A DNA stretch of 64,000 bases from Larix kaempferi (taxonomy: Eukaryota; Streptophyta; Pinopsida; Pinales; Pinaceae). The DNA lies in NCBI GenBank assembly GCA_027924585.1, contig BSBM01001067.1:3164001-3228000 (forward strand), read 5' to 3'. Shown here piece by piece: positions 42,951 through 55,195 of the stretch. The position numbers and the translations under genes are program-made. The notes beneath the pieces are model-generated. The model ran no database searches. It was not told where the DNA came from and worked only from the letters and a program-made list of their open reading frames with translations. Within the stretch, counting starts at the first letter, position 1. The number at the start of each line of letters is the position of its first letter.

Positions 42951-43560
42951 TGTTCTTAGAAGGATTAGACCTAGCATTTTCTTTCTCTTCATCTTCATCC
43001 TCATTGTTTGAAGAAGCGGGTCATAATTTTTGAAGAAACTTCCTTTTCTTAAATTCCTTCTTAGGATGGTCTTAGATAGGGGCCTTGTTAAAGTTTAAGT
43101 TTGTCATTGTCTTGAACAATGATGACTTTTTAAGAAATGTCGTGACACACTCTTCTTTTCAAGGGCGTGGCATTCACTCATGCTATGTCTATTGATTTTG
43201 TGATATTTGCACCACTTTTTAGTGGTTTAGGTGGATGGGTCAAACTTCGATTTGAGAAGGGTGTTAGATGTGTGTGCAAGTATATGCACACCATCACATA
43301 GATAAGGAAAATGATCAACATGCTTTGGATTATCAAACAACTAGAGGAAACATGTTTTTCCCTCTTTCTTCGTCTCTTTCACTTTGATATTTGACTTGCA
43401 TATAGATCTAAGGAAAGACTAGAAATCTGCACTAACAAATGTTGGAGAGCCTGACCCACTCTTAGGAGAATCAACCTCGGAAACTTGGGGGAATTCCTAG
43501 AACAACACCTTTGCATATCTTCCTTTTGCCGCACTCTCTTGATCTCTTCAACTTGTAGTA
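42951..43560 (-). pseudogene. Gypsy-type Gag remnant
   Basis: The minus strand encodes KSKFDPST, a stop, then KKWCKYHKINRHSMSECHAL, a C-x2-H-x4-H-x4-C knuckle of the kind found in some plant Gypsy Gag proteins, followed by an acidic/basic low-complexity stretch. Upstream (toward 43560) broken frames continue. No other domain; short fossil beside the Copia LTR. Confidence 0.45.
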
Positions 43561-43725
43561 CATGTCTTCTCTTTGGATATAGAACATTTTCTTGCGAACC
43601 AATATTCCTTTTTCTAGAAAATAAACATTCTCATGCTACATATGTATAAGTCTATTGTGTTTATGTTTTTGCTATAGAATCTTGTTTCAGACTTGTTGCA
43701 AAATGGGTTCATTCAGAAATAATTA

Positions 43726-44721
43726 TGTTTTTCTTAATAACTATCTATTAAGAAAAAAATTGAAAACCAAAAGACACAGTCTCCAAATTTATTGAAACAA
43801 TGTGATTGACAATGCCCAACCTAATCTCTGTTGCCCTGGAGAATATATATCAACATTAACAATTATTTATAACAAGAAACACATGAGATCATTTACTCTT
43901 TTAGTCAACATCATTCACACATAAATTTTTGGTCAATGTGACCCTGGAAAACCCTTGCACGAAAACCAGTGAGAGTCGAATAGCTTTTATTATCTCAAGC
44001 AGTTACAATGAGGTACAACATAATACTTTCAACACCACACAAACTTATCTCTGAGCCTACGACTCTGAAGCTTGAGTATGATTCTATTGGATAACTGGGA
44101 AATGTGCCCCTCTCTGAAATTCACTCTTCTCTTTTGCCTGCTCTCTGGCTTGGGATTCACGCCCCTCTACTACTGAATAACCTTCTCTGTCTTGGGATTC
44201 ATGCCCCTCTATTACTGAGTAACCTTCTCAGTGATTGCCCTCTCTCTGCTTGATGAACTCAATATCTAAGCTCGCCCTCCTCCATAGAAGTGTGCCCCCT
44301 CTCTGTTTACTCAATCTTTGAGCTCTCTGTTGATGAATCCAATATTTTAGAAGTAGTCTCTACCTCCAATGAATCGTTTCTCTGTCCCAGATGAAGTGTG
44401 CCTTCACTCTCCTCAAATGTGCACCCCTCTCTCTCTCTGTGCATCTACGCCTTCCTCTCCCCAGAAGTGCGCCCTTGCTTATGCACTGAGCCTCTCTTGT
44501 TTTCTCGACTCTTCTTGCTTTTCACAATCACCTTATGTGCCCCCTTCTTCCTTCTCAACTCTTTTTACGCTTGATTACCTTTTTAAGGTTTCATGCAAAA
44601 TTACACTTCCGCATTAAAATATGCATGCATGCATTTTTCGCATGTAAACTTAAAAAAGAGTTTTGCTTCCGCATGAAGCAAGGTTAAGGGTCCAACACTT
44701 TTCCTAGTTAACTTTTCAACA
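43726..44721 (-). repeat. 3' LTR of the Copia element
   Basis: About 1.0 kb and homologous along its length to 49169-50182. It includes a roughly 50-bp tandem duplication (GGGATTCA.GCCCCTCTA) at 44150-44230. The left border is inferred by alignment to the other LTR. Confidence 0.75.
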
Positions 44722-45145
44722 TTCTCTCTTAACGAGGAAAGTGTTCTACACCACTCCCATCTTGTCCTTGAAATAAACAAACTTGCCCTTCATCAATGAC
44801 TTTGTGAGAATGTCCGCTACTTGCTCATCTGTAGACACATATTGAAGCTCAACTGCTCCCCTCTGAATATGATCTCAGGTTAAATGGTATCTGATATCAA
44901 TATGTGCGACGGGTCGTGAAATACTGGATTCACTATGATTTTTATGCAACTTTGGTTGTGACTCATAGTAAATCATAGTAGGCCTCAACTCCTAATCAAA
45001 TAAGCTTACTAGCATCTTGTGAAGTCAAATAGCCTCACAACTAGTGAGACTAGCTTACATGTATTATGCCTCTGCATAACTTAGTGCCACTGGCTTCTGT
45101 TTCCTGCTGAGCCATGACACAACTGTCGAATCCAATTTGAAACAC

Positions 45146-45711
45146 ATTAGAGGAAATTTAGGTAAAAAATGGGCCTCCTAAGGAAAATAATAAGAAAATA
45201 ATAAAATAATAGTAGAGAGTAAAAAAACTATTTTTTTGGATCGTATTTTCAACTTATCTCCTTGTAGGTTTACTCAAATTTCAAGCGGGAGGACTCGTTG
45301 GATGCATAATTAAATTATGCATCAAACGAGTATCCATGTTGCATACTTTTAACACATCCACACAATGAAAAATTGAAAATACATTAAAAAAACGTGTTTC
45401 TAGTGAGAGAAAACACGTTTTTTAATGTATTTTCGATTTTTCATGGTGTGGATGTTAAAAGTATGCAACATGGGTACTCATTGGATGCATAATTTAATTA
45501 TGCATCCAAGAGTCCTCTCTCTTGAAATTTGAATAAACCTACAAGGAGATAAGTTGAAAATACGATCCAAAAAAATAGTTTTTATTTTTTCTCTCTAATT
45601 TTTTATGTGCTCCCTTTTTGAATTTCAAAGCATTTTGATTGGCTAATACATGATAACATGGAATTTGTATTATTTTTGGAAAGCCCATTTTAAAGTGAAA
45701 TTTCCTCTAAT
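45146..45711. mobile_element. Long-hairpin MITE inserted in Copia RNase H
   Basis: Ends ATTAGAGGAAATTT and its inverse, with AAAATGGGC inside both. The flanks GAAACAC and GAACAC look like a damaged target duplication. Removing the element restores the RNase H order (RKSTSRCF then KLDSTVVSWLSRKQK). 45228-45578 is one near-perfect inverted repeat with arms of about 170 bp and a loop of about 11 bases. No coding capacity. Confidence 0.85.
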
Positions 45712-48324
45712 GAACACCTTGAGGTGCTTTTCCTGTCCACTCCACTACCCGCCTAGTCAGAATCTGTATAGCCAATCAACTGTACTCCATCCACTCTCTC
45801 GTAGTTCAGTCCATAGTACACTGTACTTCTAAGATACCTGAGCACGTGCTTTGTTGTCACCCAATGCACAATCTTGGGCTCCACCATATACTGACTCAAT
45901 GTATTAACAACATAACATATATCTGGCCTAGTGTTGACTAGATACATCAACGATCCAATAAGTTGACAATACCTAGTGGGATCAACCAACTCACCCTTAG
46001 AAGCTACCATCTTCTTTCAGTTGGTTATCATAGGTGTGGCCATAGGTCTACAATCCTCCATCTAAAATCTCTTTAGAATGTCAATTGCGTATCTACCATG
46101 TCCCATAAAGTTATGCCCATCCTCCCGCCAAATCTCCATGCCTAGAAAGTAATGCATTGATCATATGTCTTTCATCTCGAACTTTGAAGCAAGATCACTC
46201 TTGCAGCTTGCTGTGTTTCTCTACTCCTGTAATAAACAAGTCATCCACATACAATACCAGAATGAGTGGATCCCCACAAATCACAATGAAGTATAGATTG
46301 GGATCAACCTCGCTATTTTGGAAACCCATCTGTTGCAAGTATGTATCTATCATTGAATACCAAGTTCTCAGAGCTTGCTCATGAGGCTGTCTCCCATGCA
46401 CCTCAAAGACCTCTTGTTGCTCTATGTACACCTCCTCCTATATGAATCCATTCAGAAACACCATCTTCACATCCATTTGGTGGATCTTCCAACCCATCTC
46501 TGCTGCAATGGAGATCACTGCTCTGATCAAGGTATACTGAGCCACTGGAGCGAAGGTCTCATCATAGTTAAATCCCTGTACATGTGAGAAACCCTCGCCA
46601 CAAACCTAGCTTTGTACTTTTCAATGCTGCTGTTCGCAACATACTTTATCTTGTAGAGCCACTTGGAAGTCACCGCTGATTTCCGCTCTGGTGTCGACAC
46701 AATCTCCGAGACATCATTCTTCATGATGGAAGCATACTCTTCCACCATGGCATTTCTCTAGACCTGCTCGTCTGCTGCCTGCTCATAAGAAGATGGCTTA
46801 GACTCACTAATACTGCTCACCATAACTAGATAGCTACAAAACATCTCAGGCACCTTACTCTTTCTCATAGTCCTCTTGGGAGTCCCCACTGTCTGAGCTC
46901 CCTTCAAGGTATCTTGAAGTCACTTGGGCTTCCTCTTCCCTAAAGTAACCTCCTGTGGAGGGAACTACTATCCCAATCATCTACCCGAGATCGTGTACCT
47001 AGCATTGGTGGTCTGCCACCCTGAAGCTCATGAACCTATAACCTGTGAACTTGAAACTAGGAACCATTTCCCTGTGGTCCCGTACCTGTGCCTGGGGAAC
47101 CTGTAACCTGTGAACCTATCACCCCTGATCCTTGTGACCCTAAACTCTGTGAAGCCAAACTCTGCACTGTACCATCCAGAGGTGTAGGAGCCTGCTGTTC
47201 CCACTTATCTAACTCATGTGACTTCTTGAAAGCCCTATCCTCCTCAAATCTCACATCCTGCCTCACAATTGTCTGTATATGCTGTAGGCCTTCAAAGTCT
47301 CATTATACCCAACAAATATTCCCTTCTCTGTCGTGGGCTCTAACTTTATCCTCTTCTTAGAAGGGGCATGTGAGTACATAAGGCATCCAAATATCCTAAA
47401 ATGCCCAACCTCAGGCTTCTTTCCTGTGAAAGCTTCTTCAGGAGTCTTACATCCTAAAACCTTACGGGGACTCCTGTTTCGAATGTACTTTGTTGTGTTA
47501 GAAGCCTCTGCCCAAAGAAAGAATGGCAAACCATGATCATGTAGCATAGATCTTGCCGCACCAACAATTGCCCTGTTCTTCCTCTTTGCCACCCCATTCT
47601 GCTGTGGGATGCATGGTATTATCAACTGCCTCTTGACTCCCTCTTGTGCACAAAACTCACCAAACTCCTTGCAGGTATACTCACTCCCATTTTTTGAATG
47701 CAACACCCGAATCCTCCTCCCCGTCTGGTTCTCCACTTCAGCTGAAGCTGTCGTCTGCTGCTTCTTCTTGTTAGGACGCACAACTGCATAGTGCCCCATC
47801 TTGTTGCAGGAAAAACACTTTACCTTGCTCATATCCTTTTTTTGTTCACCTTGCTGCTTTGCCCCACCCTTGGGACCCTTCTTGGAATTCTTCATGCCTT
47901 TTGCTGCAAGTGCCACATCCTCCTCACCATTACCTGTCCATGAACTTCCCTACGCATAACCTCTTCGGGTTTCCTTCTGAATGAATTCATCCCAAAGTCG
48001 ATCCCACTTGGGTGGGTTCTCTCTTGCCACAAGAGCCTCCACAAACACTACCCATTGTTTGGTTATCCCATTCAATGCTGTTCACATTAGCTCATTGTAT
48101 GCAACCACCTCCCCAATTGTGCCTAGCTCATCCCCAACTTGCGTTAACCTGATGAGATACATAACCACGTTCTCAGTCTTGATCATCTTAATGCTCTTCA
48201 GTTTCTCTCTTAATACCATCTTTTGATTCTCATTGGAACTTTGGTATAGCTTGGTAAAGGAGTCCCACATCCGATAGCATTGTCCTTACCTACTAGCATA
48301 GATCCAAATCTTAGGCTCTATCAA

Positions 48325-48682
48325 GCGCCGAGAGGGATCAAATCTCCCTTATATTTACTTTTTACTTTGTATTATTGTTTTTTGTTTATGGCTGACATAA
48401 TATTTATTACTTCTTACTTTGTATTATTCTTTTTTGTTTACTTTGTATTATTTTGTTACTCGACAAACTCGACAAACGTTACAAGATCTCCCTCATATTT
48501 ACTTTTTACTTTGTATTATTCTTTTTTGTTTATGGCCGACATAATATTTATTACTTTTTACTTTGTATTATTTTTTTTTGTTTACTTTGTATTATTTCGT
48601 TACTCAACAAACTTGACAAACACTTGACACATGTTACAAGATCTCCCTCATACTGGGCTGTAGAGCGCCTCTCGGCGCAATC
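48325..48682. repeat. Insertion in Copia gag with two ~145-bp tandem units
   Basis: Bordered by GCGCCGAGAGG and, inverted, GCGCCTCTCGGCGC. Inside, a unit beginning AGATCTCCCT.ATATTTACTT and containing TTTATGGC.GACATAATATTT occurs twice in tandem (about 48340 and 48484). It separates two parts of the gag reading frame. The inverted ends suggest a small DNA element, but no clear duplication was found. Confidence 0.6.
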
Positions 48683-49150
48683 ACATGCATAATAACATGG
48701 TCCTTGATGGCATCAAGGATAATCCTCTTGCCCTTTATGTTCTTTTTTCTCACAAGTTGCCTTCACTGTTGCATTTGTAGGCATTGTCACAGGATTTGCT
48801 GTAGTGTTGTTCATTATATCCCACAACACACACTCCTGCAGAGCATGCTTATCCTCTCCTTCCATGGACTGAAATTTCCAGCCCCATCCAACCTGTCCTA
48901 AGCCCTCAAACATGTAGCCATGATCTTCTCAACTGAAATATAGATCTATGTTCTACCTCGGTGAATAAGCTAACCCTCTCTTTCACAGATCTAGGGTTTG
49001 CTCTCACAAATTTTGATGTCTGCTCTCATAGATATGATAAATCTGCCATAGATATGATGTCTACTCTCACAAATCTAATAGATCTGATCTTTGTGCTTAC
49101 ATATATGATATTTTCTCTTTAGATCTGGTGTGTTTACTACTTTGATCTTT

Positions 49151-49168
49151 AACTGTGCCATGATACCA
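49151..49168 (-). other. Copia primer binding site
   Basis: On the minus strand TGGTATCATGGCACAGTT lies immediately after the 5' LTR; it resembles the initiator tRNA-Met site with substitutions. Confidence 0.7.
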
Positions 49169-49864
49169 TGTAATTTTTTCTTAATCTCGGAAAAATATGA
49201 CCCCAACCCGGTTTCAAGTCTCAATAAATCATATGTTTAATGCCCAATCCAATCTTTGCTTCCCCGGAGAATATATATCAGCATTAACAATTATTTATAA
49301 CAACAAACACATGAGATCATTTATTCTTTTAATCAACAACATTCACACATAAAATAGACATGGAAATTTTTGGTCAATGTGACCTTGAAAAACCTTTGCG
49401 GGAAACCAGTGAGAGAGTAGAATAGTTTTTATTATCTCAAGCAGCTACAGTGAGGTACAACATAATACTTCCAACACCACACAAACTTATCTTTGATCCC
49501 ATGGCTCTGAAGCTCGAGTCTAATCTCTACTGGATGATTGGGAAATGCGTCCCTCTCTGCCGCTCCTCTCTTCTGCCTGCTACTGAATCACCTTCTCAAT
49601 GATTTCCCTCTCTCTCCCCAATGAACTGAATCCCGCTCCTCTCTTCTGCCTGCTACTGAATCACCTTCTCAATGATTTCCCTCTCTCTCCCCAATGAACT
49701 GAATCTCCAAGTTCGCCCTCCTTCAGTGAAGTGCGCCCCCTCTCTGTCTGCTCAATCTTCGAGCTTTCTGTTGATGAATCTAATCTTTCTCAGAAGTAGT
49801 CGCTGCCTCCAATGAATCCTCTCTTTTCCTCAGATGAAGTGCGCCCTCACTCTCCTTAGATGTT

Positions 49865-49903
<39 letters not shown>

Positions 49904-50182
49904 AGCTATGCCCTCCTCTCCTCAAAAGTGCGCCCTTGTTCATGCACTAAGCCTCTCTTGTCTTCTCGACTCCTCTTGCTTCTCACAATAACCTTAGGTG
50001 CCCCCTCTTGCCTTCTCAACTCTTTTTATCGCTTGATTACCTTTTTACGGTTTCATGCAAAATTACACTTCCACATTAAAAAATGCATGCATCCATTTTC
50101 TGCATGCAAACTTAAAAAAGAGTTTTGCTTCCGCATGAAGCAAGGTTAGGGTCCAATGCTTTTTCTAGTTAACTTTTCAACA
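49169..50182 (-). repeat. 5' LTR of the Copia element
   Basis: 1,014 bp, TG...CA on the minus strand. It contains a perfect tandem duplication of about 70 bp (unit starting CGCTCCTCTCTTCTGCCTGC, about 49560-49700) and the CT run listed separately. Confidence 0.8.
49867..49902. repeat. (CT)n microsatellite
   Basis: About 18 uninterrupted CT units in the 5' LTR; the other LTR has only a short CT run at the equivalent place. Confidence 0.9.
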
Positions 50183-50191
50183 AAGGCAACT

Positions 50192-52875
50192 TGTAACGCC
50201 CCATATTTTGATTGAATAGTAAACAATGTTTAGACCTAGATTGTATTTCTTTGGTTATTATTTGTTGGACTCGATTTGACTGAGAAGTGTGTGGAATTAT
50301 GAACATACTTATATGTGACAATTATGTTTTAAGTTTATTGCTCATTTAATTAATGATAACAATGGTGTGATTTGCTTTCAATATGCAAAATGAAATAAAA
50401 TGATAGGGTACGTGGATACCAATGTATGTTATGATTGAATGAATGAATGGATGCCATGCACATGATAAATATATTAACTTGTTTATACTTTTTGGTAGTG
50501 GATAAATTGATAATTTATTTAGAATCAATGAAATAATATGCATGATTATTACACGAAATTTGAGGTCTAAAATGGGCCACTCAAAGAAAATTATAAAATA
50601 ATAGTTAAAATAATGAAATAATAGTTAAAATAATAAAATAATATTTATTAATTTTGGAGGAAGAAAGAAAAAAAACTATTTTTTTGTTCGTATTTTCAAC
50701 ATATCTCCCTGTGTTGTTACTCAAATTTCGAGCGGGAGCACTCGTTGGATGCGGAATTTAATTCTGCATCCAACGAGTGCTCCCACTCGAAATTTGAGTA
50801 AAAACACAGGGAGATATGTTGAAAATACAAACAAAAAAAATAGTTTTTTTATGACAAATATCTCAAGTCAACCATTATGGTTGACTCATTTGATTGAAAT
50901 TCTATTGGTTCTTGAATTCCAACTCATCAAGAAATTATGGTTGGCTCGTTTTCTTATATGATGGCTCATTTTCTTATAAGGCCCATTTTAGACCCCAAAT
51001 TTCTTCTATTTTTTTATGTTGTTGATGAGACTCACCCACAAGTTAGAGAGGCTCAATGATAGTTGAGTACTTGTGATACTAAAGTTACTTTGATGTCGTG
51101 GAAATCCATAGAGAAAGGGTAAGTTAGAAGGCATTAATTCATGGATTGATTACTGGTTTGATACTTGTTACGATATATGGGATAGTACAGGTTTATGTAG
51201 GAAACTAGGTTTCCCAAATTGGTCATTTGGCGATGCAACTCTAAAAACCACAATAGCAACACATTGTGATTATTGATAGGGCGTTGACCCCAATTCCATT
51301 AGGAGGGGTGGATGTATTGCCCATCGTTTATCCTTTGAAACCTGGAGTTGTGGGAGGGCCATGTTAAGCCACACTCCCCAAGTTGTGTGATGATGACTAT
51401 CAATTGCCTACTGGAGTAATTAGGTCAATGTATTCAACACTTTCACTTACTAGTTATGTCTAGGGTTAGGTCAAATATAGTTGATGCTCCATGATCTTGA
51501 AGTTGGAAGTAAGTTAGGAAGGAATGATGATTAGATTAGTAAGATTATCGATTGGGATTTGAGATGCCACCTTAGTTGTATTTGGTTCCTTTCACCTATA
51601 AATCATTTTTAGATAATTTAGATAAATCTAAATACAATGTTGATTAGTGTTGATGTATTGTAACTTAGTTAATAAGATTGATTAATGCGGTGATTACTAG
51701 ATTATATCATTCAATATTTATGCATTAGAGGTGGTGATGGTACCCATAGTAGACACACAAGCTACACGTATAATGACCATGAACACACACCTTGCAGATG
51801 AACACTAGTATATATATGTGTGTGTGTGTGTTTACTTAGTTATCATGAATAATGGTTGATGGATGTAGTAAAGATTAAGATATAGTGGTAATTATAGAAT
51901 TACTTTGTTATCATTTGAATTGCATTACATTATTTACATTTCAATTGTATCGGGTCCATTTACATTACCTTGTATCAATCACATTTAAATTGTAATTGCA
52001 TTTCATTAATTCTCATTAGTATGCATCAACTATTAATTGCATGTCATATTATAGATAAACCATTTAATGCTTACCAAACAAATAATGATGTGAGTGATAG
52101 TGTACTATCCAATAATAATTACAATATGAAATATATATTAATAAATGGTATTTGGATTTACGAGGAATATGGGTTGAGTTAATTTGAGACCTTACATTGG
52201 GGTTGGTTGTCGGGCCATTATGTAGGTAGGTAAACTGTATTATTTTATAATAAATCGACCTTCCTTGGATGCTTCTTCAGAAGGAAGGAAGGCGATGGGA
52301 AGACTAAGTTAAAAAGGGAGTTTGAGGATAAGAGGGGGTTGGTTAATGGACATTTGGAAGGGAGGGAGTGGAGAGGGAAAAACACCATGTGAGTAAACTT
52401 GAGATTGGTACTTGTTTTTGAGAGGTTTAGAGGCAAATATTGTGGTTATTGGAGTTGTGGGAACATATGGCCATGAAACCCCTCAAGTTTTTTAGAGCTA
52501 GCAACTTAGATGCTAGTTTGCTTAGAGTAATAATTCCAATTTGTGTAACATCACTTGGCTAGATTAAGGGATGTCGTACAACTACGAGATTGCCTAATTC
52601 AACCATAAACTAAGGTATTATACTAGTTTTCATTTATTTTATAATTTTTTAAATAGTGCAATTAGTTGATATTGCTATGATGTGAAAAAAGGAAGGAAAT
52701 TACAAACATTATGCTCCTATGCTGCTAGAATTTTAGGACAATTGCATAGAACATTGAAATTGAAAATATTACTTTCACTGCTTACATAATTAAATTATTT
52801 TTTTGTTGTTCGTTTGTTTTAAATTCAATTAGTAGTTTTAGTTACTTAACACCCATCACTGGGATGGGTGTTACA
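50192..52875. mobile_element. Solo LTR, 2.68 kb, with perfect target duplication
   Basis: Starts TGTAACGCCCC and ends ATGGGTGTTACA, so the ends are inverted copies over ten bases with one mismatch. CAACT occurs at 50187-50191 and 52876-52880. No internal retroelement domains, primer site or second LTR copy were seen, so this fits a long solo LTR left by recombination. It begins nine bases from the Copia 5' LTR and itself contains the hairpin MITE at 50548. Confidence 0.85.
50548..51012. mobile_element. Second member of the long-hairpin MITE family
   Basis: The ends share GAAATTTG.GGTCTAAAATGGGCC in inverted orientation, related to the ends of the MITE at 45146. The core 50676-50843 is an almost perfect hairpin (arms about 80 bp). 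Its arms match the outer arms of the other copy (CGTATTTTCAAC.TATCTCC, ACTCAAATTTC.AGCGGGAG, CTCGTTGGATGC). The flanking duplication is not clear. Confidence 0.8.
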
Positions 52876-53320
52876 CAACTTTCCACCGATCTATATTGAA
52901 AGCATTGGGACAAGGATGAACGATTAAGCTAAATTTACAAGACTGATTAGGCCATCTTAGTGTTATCTCAAATTATAGAAACTTTATATTAGAAGAAGAT
53001 TCAAAAGTTACTAACTTGTTAAGGAAAAAGGAGATGAGCTCTCATGGGAATTGCTAGGTCAATTAACATGGGTAAATGAATAATTAAAAAATTGGGATGA
53101 CGGCGACGATGATGATGGGGACATACCTTAGCAATTTCCTTCACGCATTTATTACCATATGTTTGCAAAGGTGGCACCAATGTCCATATCTTGGCTTCAT
53201 TAATTCTTAATCATAAAGAAATTTGTCAATGGGAGAACAACAAACATCTCTAATATACAAATATTGAAGTGTATATCTCTTCGTTGCTAATTTAATTTTT
53301 TGGAAAAGAAGAATAAGATT
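52876..53320. other. No feature recognised
   Basis: AT-rich, stop-rich sequence between the solo LTR and the GAT-rich tract. Confidence 0.4.
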
Positions 53321-53600
53321 TTTAATTAGAATGATGAAGTTTAAGATGATGAGAGCGATGATGATAATGATGATGAGAGCAATCATGATGAATACAAGGG
53401 TGAGGATGATGATACTGATGATGAGATGAAGTGATGTTGACCATCATGAGAACACTGACATTAATGATGATGATGAGGGCGATGATGGCCATCATGAGAA
53501 CAATGTTGATGATGATTGTCATGGCAATAATGTTGAGGACGCCAACGAGTAATTTTAATATGTTGATGAAGATGATCATGATGAGGATGATGTTAAGTAA
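53321..53600. repeat. Degenerate GAT/ATG-rich simple repeat
   Basis: GATGATGAGAGCGATGATGATAATGATGATG-like sequence with scattered substitutions over about 270 bp. Open frames through it encode Asp/His/Ile runs only. Confidence 0.85.
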
Positions 53601-54510
53601 TCCAAGATAGATTTAGGTAGATACAAGTGATTTCTATCATTTTCTTTAATGGTTTTATGGAATCATAGAACTCATATTTTCACTCTATCAATTGGCCAAA
53701 GTTCCTTGCATAACATTTGGACTTGAACACCCTATTATGTCCCTTCTAAAGTTTCCCTTATTTTATTACACCCATGGTTCTTTTCTTCACTATCACGTTT
53801 CTTTTCTAACCCATGGGAATTCTTTTCTAATCACTCACCTAGGATGGTCAATCCATTTTCTATTAGGAGGATGGGTGGCATTGATAGATGTGACATGTTA
53901 ATGAGTTTGACATTCCACCTAGATTCCTTGAGTACCATGATGCTAATATTATCATAAATGTTTTGAATAGGATCGTGCCTTAAATGTTCCACTCAAGTCT
54001 TGATTGACCCATCTCCATATTGATTTCCATTTGATTTTCCCTCACGTTGCAATATCATGGAAATTCTTTCCAAATGTGTGATATGATGATAATCACCTTT
54101 GTTTATTAAGCATTGCCACTAAAACTTAGTTCTGAAAGCCACAAAACTCTAAACAATTATGGAGGCAATAACATAAACATTTTTTGTGTGGATGGAGTTC
54201 AATTGTTGAAGCTATGGAAGGCAATGTAATTCAATGAGAACCAATTGGTATATGCATCTTATAGGCTAACACAAATATTATGGGTATGTTACAAAACACA
54301 GGTTGGATAACCTATTTTTGGATATTTTAGGGGTTTGATGATCATATTGCCATGCAAATTACATAGTCATATAGAGGTGTCTTTGCTACAATCTTGGGCC
54401 TTCATATCCTTGTTTACAAAACCACCATCAACGAAGTAAATAAATTATCCATGGAGGGTGATAAAATGATTTAAAAGTAGAGATATGGTATTAAAATTTA
54501 GAGAAATCCT

Positions 54511-55195
54511 TTTTAATAGAGCTTGTAGTTAATGAAGAATAATGGAAGAATTAGAGGCCAAAACAGGCATGCAAAGGAAGAGTCCGTTGAGTGTTCTAAA
54601 TAATTCACTCACGAGAGAAGGAAGGACATGGGATAGATTTTTAATAGAGCTTGTAGTTAATGAAGAATAATGGTAGGATTAGAGGGAAGAAGAGAAAAAC
54701 ATAGGTAAGGGGATTGAGAGGACATTGCTCAACTCTCCATGGAGGGAAGTTGCATCCGTTGTTCATGAATATATAACTTGTTACTCACCCAATTGAGGCA
54801 TTGATAAATCATTTGCATGCCATATTTCTTGTTGAAAATCCTAATCAAAATGGACAAAGAACTGCCCAACAATATGAATCCTAGAAAGAGCTTGTATAAG
54901 AATGGATTTATTGAATTTCCTGTAGAATATTCACTCACCATATAAAAGGACACGGGGTCAATTTGTAATAGAGATTATAGTTAATGAAGAATGATGGAAG
55001 AATTAGAGGCCACAACAGGAATGGAAAGGAAGAGGCCATTGAGTGTTATAAATAATTCACTCACCATAAGGAAGGACACAGGGTCAATTTTTAATAGAGC
55101 TTGTAGTTAATGAAGAATAATTGAAGAATTAGCAGCCACAACGGGCATGGAAATTCAATAGGAAGAGGTTGTTTATTGTTCTAAATAGGTTGTAG
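54511..55195 (+). repeat. Four dispersed copies of a ~127-bp unit
   Basis: Units beginning TTTTAATAGAGCTTGTAGTT (or a close variant) start near 54511, 54639, 54962 and 55089. They share GAAGAATAATGGAAGAATTAG and, in most, GTTCTAAATAATTCACTCAC. Spacing is 128 bp within the first pair and 127 bp within the second, with about 200 bp of other sequence between the pairs. Confidence 0.8.

Larger units (their letters stand above)
44722..48715 (-). pseudogene. Copia gag-pol remnant
   Basis: From 48700 down: a Gag start (LDAIKDHVIMHVIA), an inserted repeat block, more Gag (MWDSFTKLYQSSNENQKMVL), and a zinc knuckle CFSCNKMGHYAVVR, whose last Cys is Arg. This is fused in frame to mid-integrase (AEVENQTGRRIRVLHSKN), so the protease and the first catalytic Asp are gone. 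Then GHFRIFGCLMYSHAPS, a Gly/Ser/Thr-rich repeat linker and the start of reverse transcriptase near 46700. Then LVLYVDDLFITG near 46240, YLVNTRPDICYVVNTLSQYM near 45940, and RNase H split by the hairpin MITE at 45146. The end is SRT/HIDIRYHL, EQVADILTKSL near 44800. Many stops. Confidence 0.88.
43726..50182 (-). mobile_element. Copia retrotransposon with both LTRs, internally deleted
   Basis: On the minus strand the 5' LTR is 50182-49169 and the 3' LTR 44721-43726. Both start TGTTGAAAAGTTAACTAG. A primer site complementary to initiator tRNA-Met directly follows the 5' LTR. The interior has gag, integrase, reverse transcriptase and RNase H remnants in the normal order, plus two insertions. The LTRs differ substantially, so the element is old. 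No matching 5-bp target duplication was found. Confidence 0.85.

Noticed and set aside
43721-50187. Target duplication of the Copia element
   Set aside because: AATTA on the left and AAGGC on the right do not agree; either the left border is misplaced or the element was rearranged.
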